DNA from: Epiperipatus broadwayi
Lineage: Eukaryota > Onychophora > Udeonychophora > Euonychophora > Peripatidae
Length of the DNA stretch: 64,000 bases
Direction of reading: 5' to 3'
Assembly: GCA_028023455.1 (NCBI GenBank)
Contig: JAQFVV010012986.1
Coordinates: forward strand, 136,501 to 200,500
Positions 34,620 through 48,059 of the stretch are shown in pieces. Made by a program: the position numbers and the translations under genes. The notes beneath the pieces were generated by a model. The model was not told the origin of the DNA, did not search any database, and saw only the letters and a program-made list of their open reading frames with translations. Within the stretch, counting starts at the first letter, position 1; every line of letters starts with the position of its first letter.

Positions 34620-36200
34620 AATGCATTTATTACCAATTACCATTTTTGTATAAAAGGACAATGTGTGTTTGTGTGCACAGAATGTTTATATATAAAATTG
34701 TATTTTGCAATTCTGAAAAAGTTTGCTAGGCAATCAAAACTGTTAAACTATTTAACAAAATCCATTAAGAAAAGTGCAAAAAAAATGAATTTTGTAATAT
34801 TTATGTAGAATAATCAGACAAAGTGATCCTAGATGAAAATTTGTGATGGTGAAATTTTCAAAGTTATTAGAATTAATAGCATTAAAAATGAGGAAGTCTA
34901 ACTACTATATGTATTTTGCCAATATTATTACTTTCTCATGGAAAAAGCTAAGAAGTCTATATTATTTATAGACATTCCCAATGTAATATTAACAAATCTC
35001 TTAACTTACCAACTCACGCAAGAGCAGTTCTATTGCTTTATAGTTGGCTTGGACCAAATAGTGTGTCGTCACTATTATCTCTACCATGGTAATAACAATC
35101 TATGTTTAATGGCATCATTTTACATATCTTTAAAAGTCATAATTCTTTCAATAATAATTTATGATCTGTTATTAATAATTCATTTTATTCTTTAAGAAAA
35201 AAAAACATTAAGCATCTGAAATTTGATAAAAATTGTAAAAAATAGATATTCATAAATTTAAAATAAATGACATTTTTTGTGAGATTTTAAGTTTTAAATT
35301 TAATTTGATTTAAATCCCAATGAAATTTAAACAGACTTTATCTGATTTAAATATTATTTTTAATTTATCTTTTCTTTGATCTTCACGTAGTTCATAAATT
35401 AAAATAAAACTTGTTTTTGTCCCCTTGTCTATTTTACCGAAATATAGTTGTATATGAATATTAATAATATTTTACGAATATCTGCGTATATAAAATATAC
35501 ATATTGCTTAAATGTTTATATGCATTATCATGTATTTAGTGCCTTATATGTATATCTCGGGCATTTAGTCTGCGAAAAATGCGTTGGTAGATTAACAGTA
35601 TTTTTTTTTAAAAGAAAACTACTGGAGGGCGTATCAAAATTAATGATTTGTCTTTGTCACTTTAGACAAAATACTATACATTATTTGTAATCGAAATTAA
35701 TTAATTTTTTTAAACTATGGATCAAGTAGAACATAGTTTATTTATTTAAAGAAGAAAATAAATTATATAACTTTCACAGAGAAAAAATTGTAATACTAAA
35801 AAAAAATAAAATCTAAATGTATCCCAACGTTATGAGTTTGTTGCATTGAACAACAATAAATTAACTTTATTTTCATTTATTTTTAAAACGTTTAAATTTT
35901 ATTAATTAATCTGACGTTTTGATGATAGAACTATAGGGGGAAGGGAAGTCTTTCAAGACGATTATTGAACAATCTGAAACATCACATCAGGGGTTTAATT
36001 AAAACGGGCATACAAGCCAGTGGATGCCAGAAGGCTTGTGCATAAAACTAAGGTGACCAACTTTTTTACAATGAAAAGGAAAACAAATAAATTATAAAAA
36101 AAATATCGTAAATAAAAGAAACATTTTATTCATTGCAACAATAATACACTATAATATGATATATGCATAATAAAAACATTTGTAACATTTTATATTGTAA
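34620..36200. other. AT-rich stretch, nothing recognised
   Basis: Several short plus-strand frames (34938-35195, 35448-35690) are hydrophobic and unsupported. No repeat ends seen. A short passage at 35930-36070 is less AT-rich and includes taaggtgaccaactttttt at about 36048-36066, which is the kind of sequence found at hAT ends, but no matching partner was found beyond 38100. Confidence 0.4.
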
Positions 36201-36224
36201 TTATGCTTACATGCCTGTTAATTA

Positions 36225-38104
36225 TTATTTAAATAAGTACTTTTCCATTGAATCAATAATTTTTGTCAATGTATCATCTAACAATATATTGGAAATATCT
36301 GAACAAAAAAAAACCATATTGAATTTTACATCAAGTGTTGCAGCTAGAGTATCAACATTCAATCTCGATTTCTCACTTGTCCAAAAATCATTGGCAATTG
36401 AAAAAACTCTTTCAACTGCTGCATTAGTTCCAAGGTAGCACAATGTAAATTGAACAAGTATAAATAAATTTTCACATGGAATATGTTCATTTTTGAAATG
36501 ACTGAAAATATCCACCCATCTTTTATCAATTTCAACGTGTTGATTTTCCCATTGTATTAATTTTTCAGAATTTAAATATACATTTAGTCTTCTAATTTCC
36601 TCAAAGAGACAATTGTTGTCTATTTTAATGTCTGGCATTTCTTTAGATAAAGACTCAACACAAGATTCAATATCTGTCCAAATACTTGCAATGAAGTCAA
36701 AAAACACCATTGAAAACTGTTATTTCCCGTAATGTTTGTTTCAGACCATTCTTCGATATATTGAAAACATGTTTGGTAAAAATTCTGCACTTCTTTGATA
36801 AACTTTTCCATTATGCCCAGATTTGATTCCTCTAAGTCTGACAATTTTCTTTTTATAATTAAAAAAAGAATTTTTTCTTCAAATTGAGATTTATATTGAA
36901 GGATAAAGTCATTCAAAATAAGACTAACTTCTGTAGCTGAAATGTGTTCACCTTCAATCTTTTGAATTGTTTTGTGAAAAATAGATGCTTGATTATGTAC
37001 AAAATACATTAATATCTCAGATATTTCATTATTGAAAAACAATTCCAGGATTTTAGGACATTTGTCTAAACTTAAAAAATATGAATGGAGAGGGTCAAAT
37101 AATTGTAGAACATGCTCTACAGCAGGTGTTAGAGCAAGCCATCTAATTTTTGAATATCCTAAAAGTTTTTTGTATTCAACATTCACTTCTTCACAAAATT
37201 GTTTTAAAGTAGCCACACGTACAGTAAAACGACTAAAATACAAATAAATTGTAGTTATTATTACTTCTACATCAATTGACATGGCACATGATGCCATGTT
37301 TATTGCATTTGACAAAATATGTGCAATACAACCTATTCCTAGTATTTTCTTTTGGGAGTAAATCTTGTAATTTTACATACACATTATTCACCCCTTTGCG
37401 TCTTCGCCCACCAAAATTTGTGTTTGTATTATCAGCTGATAGTGCAACAACTTTGGATTTCAAATTGTTTTCATTTATTACTCTGTACAGATAGATGGTT
37501 TGACAAAATTTCAGCAGTTTCACCCTCAATGGATTCTAAATTTAAAATTTTTACTTGAATCCCCTTGATAACATTAAAATATCTTATTAGTACTGGATAC
37601 AATTTGGTTTCATTATGATTTGATACATCAGATAAAACCATTACAAATGCTGCAATTTTTAAGTCTGCTGTAAGTATTTTATCACAGTAATTGTTAAATA
37701 TTGATTTAATAATAGCCTCGCATTTTGTTGTGCCACATGAAAATTTAGCATTGTGAAACTTTTTCATAATTTAGTTATACTGTCCATACTACAAAAATTT
37801 TGATTGTGAATTATGGTATGAAATGCAAATGTTCCCTTCATTGCAGCTAACTGTTTTCATCTTCAGAATAATTTGAAGTTTTAAAAAAACCTGTTACTTT
37901 ATGACCAGAAGCTGATGCATCTAATGATTGCTTATGTTTGTTAGTGGACAAGTGTTTTGTTATAGCTGCTCTGCCCCCAACTGCAATACAAAATTCTCAT
38001 CTGCAAATATTGCAGAAAACATTGGTATCTTTCTTTGATATGAGGAATGGAAATTCTTTTAATTGATCGTTGAAATGGCATTTCCTCTTTTTTGATTTTT
38101 CCAT
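36225..38104 (-). pseudogene. hAT-superfamily transposase gene with N-terminal zinc finger, broken
   Basis: Minus-strand reading from an ATG at 38104 gives a BED-type finger (FCNIC, a TGA, then KHLSTNKHKQ with the paired histidines, about 38020-37920). Next come FAFHTIIHNQNF and SMDSITKL (about 37830-37770), LSDVSNHNETKLYPVLI (about 37630-37580) and VVALSADNTNTNFGGRR (about 37450-37400), a motif shared by animal hAT relatives. An insertion region follows, and finally the C-terminal dimerisation motif (GTNAAVERVFSIANDFW, about 36440-36390). hAT enzymes cut and paste DNA with 8-bp target duplications. At least two stops and three frame shifts break it. Terminal inverted repeats were not found. 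Confidence 0.88.
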
Positions 38105-38689
38105 CCCTTAAATGAAATTAAAAATAAAATATAAAGCTACTCAAACAAAATTAATTATTACAACTGAAACTTTAATAACATAAGCAAATAAACTTCACTA
38201 AAATTTAAATTTAAATTATTTTAAACTTCTGTTGACAACAGGGTTGTATAAACTTGTAAATAAAATTATACATATTTGGAAATTATTAAATAGATAATGA
38301 ATTAATAAAACACTCTGTATAATTGAATATTGACTGAGAAAAAAATAATTAACGTGAGTCATTCAATTGCCGATGTGCTGTGTGTCTACTGCATGCGTAT
38401 GTGCCGTGTCATGTTTTGGTAAAAAGTAAACAAAGTCACTTGCACATGGTGTGCTCTCTCAAGGTTTCCCGTGCAGAGCACATGCGCCTCATAATAACAT
38501 CTTATACTGCACTGTACTGAGCCTTGATGAATCATCATGTCAAATACAAATGTGTCATATAACGTGCAACAGATTAGTCTTTAAATATCAAATTAGTTTT
38601 AAATATCAAAAAGGAGAACATGTAGGAGGAAACTTTTCAAAGAAGGACAGAACTTACAAAAGAAGGAGGATGATGATTGGTCACTTTAA

Positions 38690-38790
38690 TAAAATCCCCA
38701 TCTAGTGCCTACTCATCCAATATCCCCAGATTAGTTTCAGTTTTGCCTGTTTTAATAACAGTTATAAACAAGCATGTGATGTTTACAGGT
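38690..38790 (+). repeat. dispersed repeat shared with 46190-46330
   Basis: The words atctagtgcctac and ttatccccaga-like sequence, and later agcatgtgatgtttacag, recur in the same order at 46198-46325 with an insertion of about 45 bases. Unclassified. Confidence 0.55.
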
Positions 38791-38799
38791 TTAATTAAT

Positions 38800-40020
38800 A
38801 AAATTTGAACATTGAAAAAAAAAAGTGTAAAACAGTTTGGCTTACTAAATATTAAATAACATGCAATGTTAATAGAAAGAAGAATACTATTTAAGTATTT
38901 TAAATAATATTATAAATTAATCTATATTTTATTTTTTCAAGTTTTCCCACCAACTCTAAGCATGCGTTTCGAAATATCAATTATGGACATGCACTTGTGA
39001 GTTGTGATCACTTCCTAATTTGCATGATAAAAATCCATAATTTGAATAATTTGCTCTTAACAATAGTAATAATGATACGTTATGAAATAATCTTAATAAT
39101 GATCAACAATAATTACCAACTTAAGTTCATAAAAATACATGCGAATCTTATTTATCTACTATGGAGGCCATTTTAAAATGTGTACTCAATTTAAAGTCAG
39201 GAAAACGTTTTTATATAGATTGTAGATAATTTGAATAATTTTATCTTTTAACAATATTACTACTAATACGATTCGACATAATCTTAACTTTTAGCTGCAG
39301 GTATCATTTTAAAATAAGGAATCAATTAAGTTCACAAATGTTAATGCTAATGTTATTTACTTACTACAGATGCAATTTTAAAATTAGTACACAATTTTTA
39401 TCTAGCAGAACTCTGCTTTTTACATGTGCAGTTTACACATAATGTTCCAGAATTATTAATTCTTTTTTTTAAAATTGATTTAAAAAAATAATACCACACA
39501 AGGCAACTTAATAGTAAAGAAATTGTCACAGACAATTACTGTATACCATAAAATTTTTTAATGAATTCCAAATGTTCAGTCTTTATAATTTTAAATTAAA
39601 TTTAAATTTTAGAACATTTTTTCCTTTTATAAATATTAAGTAATTAATTTTTTTAAAGCTGAATAATAAAACTTACTATTTATAAACTTACAACAATTTA
39701 AAAATACTGTACAAGGTATTAAAATGTAAAAACAAGCACAAAAAAGTTTACTGTTAAGTCAGCAATAGTTTTTACTACAAATACAAAATTATAACAAGTC
39801 ACATATTGGAATGTTATATTTGTTCAATTTTATTAGAACAAATACACCAATAATAGATGAAAAAATAATAAAACATACAATGATTGTTTATTTACTGAAT
39901 TAAAGATAAAATTAAACTGTTGGCAATAACCAAAGATGTGCATCCTTCATCTAGACTATTACTTATTAGAGATATTACATTTTGATATAATAAAGCAAGT
40001 AACGAAAGTAATTTGTGATT
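38800..40020. other. AT-rich stretch, nothing recognised
   Basis: Two passages, about 38980-39200 and 39220-39400, look alike in wording (both with 'tttgaataatttt-tctt-taacaat' and 'aaaatgtgtactcaatt'-like text). This suggests an old tandem duplication of about 190 bp. No coding. Confidence 0.4.
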
Positions 40021-40029
40021 TAATTAATT

Positions 40030-40120
40030 TTTTTCTTGTTTGATGAATCAACAGATATTACAGATTACCTAACTTTTATATTTTGTTCATTATTTTCAAT
40101 CATTATTGGTCCACTGCATA
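40030..40120 (+). pseudogene. short hAT-like transposase fragment
   Basis: The frame reads FDESTDITDYLTFIF at 40036-40080. D-E-S-T-D-I-x-D is a signature of hAT-related transposases of the ZBED5/GTF2I-repeat type. It carries the first catalytic Asp region. The rest is unrecognisable. Confidence 0.4.
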
Positions 40121-41010
40121 TGAAGGGTCTCTCCAAATTTAATTTAGATTCTTTGGTTCATAGTCTTTCTTTTCCATATCATATCAGAAAAACATCCTTA
40201 TTTTATCCATCAATCTTATATGTGGTCTCTTTCTAGATTTTTTTAATATAAATTTAATTAATAAACTAATGATCAACTTTCCAAGCTAATGGATATGCGC
40301 TTTATGAATCTTAATAATAAATGAATACTTCTCACTTCCAACACAAGATAAAGTCTTTATGAAACAATATATAAAATAAATATATATAAAATAAATAACT
40401 CATTTATAAATTTAATTATAAAACTACTAACAAAAATATAACATGAAAGTACAGAGAATGCACTTTTAAAAATTGTCACTGAATAAGATTTGCTACTTTT
40501 TAAAATTATTTGTATTTATATGTAAAAATGAAAAAGTTTTATCAAATTTTATGAATTTATATCACATAATTAATCAGTAAAATTCTCCTGACAAATTATA
40601 TGTTAAAAAGAAACTCCATTGATTTTCAGTTGAAAAAATTGAAATTTGGAGTTCTTTTATGCATTGTTTTAATAAAGATTAATAGAATAAAAATTACTGT
40701 TAACAGGAAAAATAAAAAAAATATGTTTGTTAAATTAGGGAATGGAAAGCTCTTTGTGATAAAGAAGTTAATATATCTGTAAGTTCCATGACCTGGAATT
40801 AGTGTCCTGGTCAGGTGAACATTAAACACTTTTTCTGATTTCTGATCACAAGGATTCTTATTTCTGAATCTCATCTGTCAGAGACTAAAAAGTAAAAAAA
40901 ACTGAAAATGAATTTCTATTACAATCTTATAATATAATTGCAAAATTACAGTGCTGTAGAATATAAAATTTATATAATCAATAATGAAGTAATATCTGAT
41001 GAAATTGGCT

Positions 41011-41026
41011 GGGGGGGGGGGGGGGG
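41011..41026 (+). repeat. poly-G tract, 16 bases
   Basis: Sixteen consecutive G in DNA that is otherwise about 70 per cent AT. Such a run can form a quadruplex across molecules and is a common sequencing trouble spot. Confidence 0.95.
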
Positions 41027-41779
41027 TTACAAAAACAGCTCTTAAATAATAAGATGAAAAAATTATGTAAATTTCATTATGAACAACATGTGATAAAGAC
41101 TTAAAAGTTATTATTGGACATGTTGATACTTTTCTTTGCACTATTATGTTGATGAAAGTCTTGGAACAATTCATTTTTTTCTTACAGTGAAAAGATGTCC
41201 TCCAATTTTTCAATAAATAATTCATGGACACATTGAAAAGTCAAGAATCATCAGGGAATCTTTTAAGTTATGTTATCATAAAAAAATATTGAATGAAAAA
41301 TGGAATTTATTATGGATTATTTTCTGTAGTTTAATGCAGGGGGTAGAATGATTGACTTACATCCAAAGATTTTAGAATTATTTCTCAGTTAAGTAATGTA
41401 ATGCTCAATCTGCTATCAGGGTGTTTGAGTGTCACATGATGTTGAGCAGTAAACCATATGATTATTATATATATATATATATTATGTTTTAAAAATAACA
41501 AGCATTTATGCATAATAACTATTGGTATCAAATTTAACAATAGATTCTGGTAAATATTATTTTCATCATAGTTTGAATTACACTTATTTATGCGTCTGTT
41601 ATTATCAATATCAAACCAGCATTATTTTTTGTGCTAAAATTTTTGAAATCATTCTAAATTTCATACATAATAAATTAAAAACTCTTTTGATATCAAAAAT
41701 AAATTATTATTTTTAATTAAATAATTTATTTATTTCATCCCAAAAAAATAGTTGTAAGTGCTTTGAAACGAAAGTAAAA

Positions 41780-42455
41780 AAATAAGACTAAAGATAAGTA
41801 TTAAAAAGTCTAAAGTAATATTCAATGATTTTTTTCAAAAAAAAAGAAGATTTATAATCATAAATTTGAAATTAATAAGTACAAATATCTTAATCAGACT
41901 ATTAATGCATATGGAAACATAATAGATGAAATTAATTATAAAATTAAACTTGGATGAAATGCGTTTGGTAGAAATAAATTAATATTAAAAGGAAATGGGT
42001 TTATGTGTTTCAGAATGATATTTTTTTAATATGCATGCTTCACTAGTTCTTACTTATGGATCTGAAACTTGGGGCACTTAATAGAAGAGCAATTCAGATA
42101 ATTCAAATTATCCAACAAAGTATGGAGAAATATATGTCAGGAATAATAATAAGGGATTGAAAGTTAAACATTTGGGTTAACGAACAAATAAATATCATTG
42201 ATATAAATGAAAGAATTAAAAATTTGAAATGAAACTGGATTGGATATATTTCTATATGAAGTAAAAATAGATGGACAATTAAAATTTTAAATTGGACCCC
42301 AATTCATGTACAAGACCTAGAAAGAGGCCACATATAAGATGGATAAATGAAATAAGAAAATTTGTTGGTATTATGAGAAGATAGACTATGGATTGAAGAA
42401 ACTGGTTTAAACTGGGAAAATAAATGATAATGTTTACAAATGATGATGATGAAAT
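41780..42455 (+). mobile_element. RTE LINE copy, RT C-terminal part and 3' end, decayed
   Basis: Matches 27530-28215 of the better RTE copy over its whole length, for example ttaatattaaaaggaaatg and cttatggatctgaaacttgg, with many stops and small indels. It ends in gatgatgat at about 42443-42455, the family's usual tail. Older than the 27-kb copy. Confidence 0.85.
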
Positions 42456-43011
42456 GTGTAATTAGAGTATCATTTTATTAATGTATGTCAGTAGTAAATC
42501 TTTTACTTTTAAATATAATTCATTTATTTAGTTTATTAATAATGCACAATGGCACTTTAAAAAGTCAGCTTTTTTTTCTATTTTTAGATTGTAATTTTTT
42601 ATATAAGTATATGGATATATTAAGTTTTTTTATTAAAAAACAAATTGATTAACTAGATAATAGGATAGTAAAGTCAAACAATGAAACTTAATCATCATCA
42701 TGTAGAGTAATTTGCCATTATTTTAATACCCCAATATTATTTAGGATGTTCACAAATTATAACAAGACACACCATTTAAATTTCATCTTTATAAAGTTAA
42801 AAAAAAAAACTAAAATAATAAATATCTGCTTTTTTATTCTAAAATAACTTTATTAAAGTAAATAATATATGTTTACAAATGATACAATTGGATAAGAATA
42901 AACATTACATTTGAACTATAGGCATAATTAATCATTAACTGATAACATAATGGTAAAAAAGACAAAACTTAATGAATAAATACATGATAATTTGGTCATC
43001 AAGGATCTTAT

Positions 43012-43440
43012 CTAGGAAACTGAAAAAGTTTCCAAGTTTCCTCTTATAGAAATTTTGTAGATAAGATTCTGTCTGTCTTTAAGTTTTTTAAGGGTTTGTA
43101 GGAAATAAGAATCAACAGCTGGAAATGGCCAAGTGAATTGTCTCTTACATCTGGCCAACCCTACAGAGAATATCAGGAAAATTGACAGTCTGATAGTTGG
43201 GATGTCTCCAGAATGCAGGAAGTCCTTAATTGATATAATCTTGTAGAAGTTCACTTTAGAGTTCTGATAGATTAACATTTTAACATTTCCAAGTCCGGTG
43301 CAGGAGTAGATGATGTGGTCAAACATTTCAATTTGTCTGCAGAAGTTAGAGCATAATGGATCAATCTCACTGATTTGTCTCCTACAGCTCAGGAACCAGT
43401 TTGTAGACATGGCATGAAGATTTACTTTAACTAGATAGTA
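43012..43440 (-). pseudogene. L1/Tx1-like LINE fragment, C-terminal zinc-finger region
   Basis: A 132-codon frame starts within KVNLHAMSTNWFL and contains a C-x3-C-x7-H-x4-C finger (PLCSNFC, DHIIYSC) followed by a conserved tail (IISIKDFLHSGDIPTIRLS). This is the RT-associated zinc finger at the end of ORF2 in L1/Tx1-type elements. The same region in the long LINE at 48.5-53.8 kb reads VNLNALLTKYFL and CTLC, so the two are related. The fragment is in antisense and lies only 370 bp before the host exon at 43808. Confidence 0.75.
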
Positions 43441-43807
43441 CCAAACAATAGATAATCCTTGTTATATTAAATAAAATCTCATAATTTTTAAATATTAATT
43501 TATGCTAAATTATATAAGTATAAAATATATTAGATATCATTCTCTCAGTTATTTATAATGCTACAGAAGTGGTATTTATAGTTTCACAATCTTTCTAATG
43601 TAGAAACTATATGTTTCTCCTAGCTAGATATTGATTGCAGGTATTGATTGTTTTGCTATATTATTACCTAGAATTGCTTCCTGCTATCTACAAATAAGCT
43701 ATTGAGGAAAAAAGGTGCTTCTATTTTATAAAATATAATTTATAAATTAAAAATTGCTTACTAGTCACATTTGAAAATTCACCTCTGATACATATTTTTC
43801 CTTGTAG

Positions 43808-43902
43808 TTCATTTTGGAGTAGGCCTGTGGAGTATAATTGCCCAATCTATTTTTAATGATCATAATGGTCTTGTATACACAAGAAATAGACATGCATTTA
43901 TG
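43808..43902 (+). CDS. ammonium transporter (AMT/MEP family) exon
   Basis: The exon has a strong acceptor (ttttccttgtag) and donor (ATG|gtaagt). Joined to the exon at 5356-5491 it reads DPVDAFL-V-HFGVGLWSIIAQ, then SIFNDHNGLVYT and NRHAFM. In AMT/MEP proteins the D-P-x-D-A motif is directly followed by a membrane helix beginning H-x-G-G-G/S-x-W-G, with the pore histidine. Here His is kept but the GGG is GVG and W-G is W-S. Next a loop with G-x-x-Y and then a helix starting around LGW would be expected in the following exon; I did not find it in the remaining 20 kb. Phase 0 at its end. Confidence 0.8.
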
Positions 43903-44179
43903 GTAAGTTAAATGTCCATTTTAAAATATTTTATGAATTTAGTTGAGAGTTTCTTAGTAAATAAAATATGTTTTTATGAATGCACATGAACATACAATTA
44001 TTTGAAGTTAATTTGTTCCTAAAAAATCTATGCTTATTGCATTTATGAGTAATCAAGTGTTAAATATTCATAGAATGATTACAGTTCAGGTTTCAAATGT
44101 GCCATTTCTTAAATGCATTCATCTGAGATATTTTATTAGAATATAGATTATTATTTATTTCTTTAACTTAGCAGTTCGT

Positions 44180-44420
44180 AATTAAAGTGAAAGGCTGAAA
44201 ATCTCTCACACGTGCTCTTAAGTCAAAATACTTCAGACTGGCTTATATAGAGAGAAATTTAACTAAAGAGAATGGTGGAACCACCTTTTTTTTTTTTATA
44301 AAATCTCTGTCTTGTATTGTGACTTAAGAGCTCCCTATATAGTCATCATTATATCTGATTGACTGTCATATAAGCATTCTAAAAGTGCATGTGAGAAGTT
44401 TTCAGCCTTTCACTTTAATT
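44180..44420. mobile_element. MITE, 241 bp, with 40-bp terminal inverted repeats and TTAA edges
   Basis: Arms at 44180-44220 and 44381-44420 are reverse complements (agtgaaaggctgaaaa on the left, ttttcagcctttcact on the right). Each is bordered outward by TTAA. A second, inner pair (cttaagtcaaaatac / gtattgtgacttaag) is nested inside. No coding. TTAA target use is typical of piggyBac and Kolobok relatives. It begins about 280 bp after the transporter exon. Confidence 0.75.
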
Positions 44421-44429
44421 TAAAACCTA

Positions 44430-45830
44430 ATTTAAATTTATATATTAATTAATAAATTACAGCATAAATATCAGTTACTGAACTCTTGCTTCTTTTCCTA
44501 TTCATATGAAATAGCTTGACATCTTAAAAATTTTCAATTTTCTTATTATAATACAAATAAAACAATCAAAAGATTCCCAAGATGCATTTCTAACAGAAGC
44601 AATCTTGACTAATTGGCCCAGATCTTTCCCCTCACATTTATCCATACCATTGCTTGATACTTATTTGAGCAAATTATTGCAGTTAAATGTGTCAAATCAT
44701 TGTGTTCAGAAAATGTCACATATTGAAAATTTGAATTGTATTTAAGCCATTATGGATAAATAATGAACTATAGATGATGAAAAGGAGCAAAAAATCTGGG
44801 CCAACTGAACTTAGAAGGCTGATTCTGCCAAAAATGCATCTTAGTGATCATTTACTTTTTTTATACATTTTGGAAATCAATTGCAAAACTGAATATTTTT
44901 GGTGTATTTAAAATGCAAAGAATATTCATACTAAAAGTTAATAATTGGTATATTAAAAGTTAATAATTGGTATATTAATCTTTAAATAAATTTAAAGTGT
45001 GATTCTGGGTTAAAATAATCTATAACCTAATAAAAATAAATATTTATTATTATTACTTTATTTATCTAAGTCATTATCCAAAATGAATGCATTCAGGAAC
45101 TCAAAGATTTGTAATAATGTGGTATAGATGAATATTGAATTATGCTGATGATAACATATTAATACAAAAACTGGACCAACTAGTAAAAGCTGGTCTTACC
45201 TGATTTTTTTAAAGTGTTTTTATCCATATGGTTTAAAGTATGAAGAGATTAGAAATTGTGTTATATATCCAAAAATGTTAACAGAATTTTATTGAGTCCA
45301 CAGCAAAATAAAACTAAGAACTACTATATATATTATGCTATCACAATAAAGATATCAACATTTTATTTAACTTTTTATTTGCACAGATGTTTCTATATAG
45401 AAGCAAACTAAATATTTATATTAAATAAATTTAGAAATTATTATAGTTGAAAACACGTATTTTTGAGGAATGCTTTATTAATTAAAAAAAAAAATCTATA
45501 TCATCAATGTATAAACAGTAAAATATTTTATTCAGTTATGAAATAAAAACATTAAATCAATTTTAAAAATCACTTATTTTCATTGAGAATTATAAGGATT
45601 TTATTGATAAAATAAAATTTCTTTTTTGATTTGATTCATAAAGATTGTGATTTGTGTTGCTTCGTTATTTTTAGACACTGCTTTGATAAATATTCAATTT
45701 CATTTATTTAGCTTCCTTTTTTCAGCTGCTTTTTATCCTATTGCTAAAAGCAAATATTAATTAAAAATGACTATTTCATTTCATGTTTTAATAAAGATTA
45801 AAGAGAATGTTTGTTGTAGTTTTTTTTTTT
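44430..45830. other. AT-rich stretch, nothing recognised
   Basis: No gene, splice-flanked frame or transposon domain recognised. A 20-bp unit (ttaataattggtatattaaa-like) is doubled at 44938-44978. Confidence 0.45.
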
Positions 45831-45904
45831 TAAAAAAAAAAACAAATAAAAGGAAACATTGAAGCATCAGAAAAAATAATGTAATATATGTAAATATGAT
45901 TAAA

Positions 45905-46590
45905 TGATTTATTACTCAGGAGTTCATAAGAAATTTGCACTGGATATGACAGAACCTGTGAACCTTGACCTCCAGAGTCAGTCATTCTCCAATTGCACCA
46001 ATGGAGAGGAAAAATAATCAAGTGGTTTATTTCTCAGGAGTTCATAAGAACACTAAGGCTAAACTCTCCATAAGTGTTTTATTTCTCAGGAGTTCATAAG
46101 AACACTAAGGCTAAACTCTTCATACAGTAGCGCCACTCAATAGAAGGCCAGAGTAATCAATGGATGCAATAAGATGTGTGCATAAAATCCCTATCTAGTG
46201 CCTACTTATCTATTATCCCAGACTAGTTTCTAGCTTGTGAATTTTACCAGTGAAGAGCCTTGGATCTGAGAGCCTCTGTGTAAACAGCTTATGCAAGCAT
46301 AAAGAAAGGTGATCATGTGATGTTTAGAGTACATGAAAAGCTCAAACATTGGATGATAATGCTGGGCCACAATCTGCAGCCCTTAATCTTTAGAGTGTGT
46401 CACTCTATCACTGCATCAAACAATGCAGGACAAAAAGTAGTTTTTTTGGTCAAGAGTACTGGAAGTAACAGAACTGAGCTCTGCATGAACCTTGAGCTCC
46501 AGGACTGCCATCGTAACACTTTACCAAACCCTGCAGGACAAAATCAAATCAAATTTATTTCTCAGGAATTTATTAATTTGAACAGTTAGT
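45905..46590 (+). repeat. repeat-rich block with a 52-bp tandem duplication
   Basis: The unit around tttctcaggagttcataaga occurs at 46022-46073 and 46074-46125 in tandem (period 52), again at about 45908-45932, and in worn form at about 46552. The passage 46190-46330 matches 38690-38790. The lines at 45945-46010 and 46480-46545 are also related (both with aaccttga-ctccag). The whole block is probably one complex interspersed repeat. The 90-codon frame at 46317-46589 has no recognisable domain. Confidence 0.6.
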
Positions 46591-46599
46591 GGTACTATA

Positions 46600-48050
46600 G
46601 GGCAGTACATTTAAATGTACAAATTTTCCATGTATTTCTGTATTCTATCTTTTCTTTCATATGAGTAAAAAATGCTTATTTTAAATTATTCTGTTTTGAA
46701 TCAGATTTGTTTTGAGAAACTTTAAAAACATAAATTTTCAATTGTGTAGCATTGAATCTAGAAAAAAAAATTGAAGATTTTCAACTGTTTATCTTAAGTC
46801 GACGAAAATATGAACCATGTATACAAAGTTCAATTAAAAGCTTTGTTTTATTTGGATCATAAAGTAAAAATCACAAAATAAATAGATCACTAATAAAAAT
46901 CTTCATTATTATAAATAAAAGCTATAAATTAATATGTAAAAATATAAAGTAATGGAAATTGGGAGCATGAAATTTGTGCAAAACTTTTATCCTTTTTATT
47001 TTAAAAGAATTTATTTTTAATATAAGCATGATACACAAAAGTACATCATTTATACCAAAAACAAAATAGCGTGAATGAATTACATTTCATTTAACTGGTA
47101 GATAATATAGTAAAGTTTGGTACTAAAGATAATTAATATATATATATAATTTTTAACAGGAAAATAAAGAAGTTGTTTTATTTTTTCACTTGATATTTTA
47201 TTTTAAAATATGCCTATATAGTTTCTGGAAAAAACAAACAATTATATTTATATTTGTTCAAAACAAATTTATAAACACATATGTGTGAGTATTTGCATAC
47301 ATTTTAAATATTTTTTTAAAACAAAAAATAAAAATATATGTAGTTTTTTTTAAAAATTTATAAGCAATTTGAACAAATCCATTTCAGGAGAAAGTTTAAC
47401 CAAAATATAGAGTTTTTCTCAACTTTTGCATCTTTGACATCTGCAAAAAAAATTGCTTGATGAAAGATCTGCTGCATTAAGAATGTCGTGTTTTTTTTAT
47501 TAATAAGATAACCAACAAATACACAACTTTTATGATGAAAACTATAGGATTTTTATCTATAAATTGATGTAACATGCACACGCATAGTGTGCACTATTTT
47601 TCTTTGTTTTTAATCAAATGGGATTAAAAATAAAATTGATGACTCCATAGTTATGAAACATTGCATGAATACAGTCACAAAAAGATATATTTTAAAAAGC
47701 TTGCAAGCACCCACAATTTTTTTAAATAATAAGTAAATAAATATTGAAAAGTTAGAAATAAGCTATATCTTTAAATAAGTATATACTATGAAGTTTAAAT
47801 ATGTTTAAAAACTTTTTTTTTAAAAAAAAAAAGACAAACTTTTCTCTATATCAGCTTGATAATGAATAAGAATTAAAAGAGGCAGAAAATTGAAGGAAAA
47901 AAACTTAAAATTTAAATCTGCTATGAAATATTTTTTGAAAATTGATTTTCTGTTAAATTAAAAGAGTATTGTTTCTTTATATATATATATAATATTTTAT
48001 TCTGAAATTTCATATGATAAAATTAGAAATATGATACATTAAATGTTATT
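46600..48050. other. AT-rich stretch, nothing recognised
   Basis: Low-complexity AT-rich DNA with no open frame of note. Confidence 0.5.
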
Positions 48051-48059
48051 CAGAGAGGT

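Noticed and set aside
36048-38240. taaggtgaccaactttttt and caacagggttgtataaac as paired hAT ends
   Set aside because: They are not reverse complements of each other, and no 8-bp duplication could be matched.
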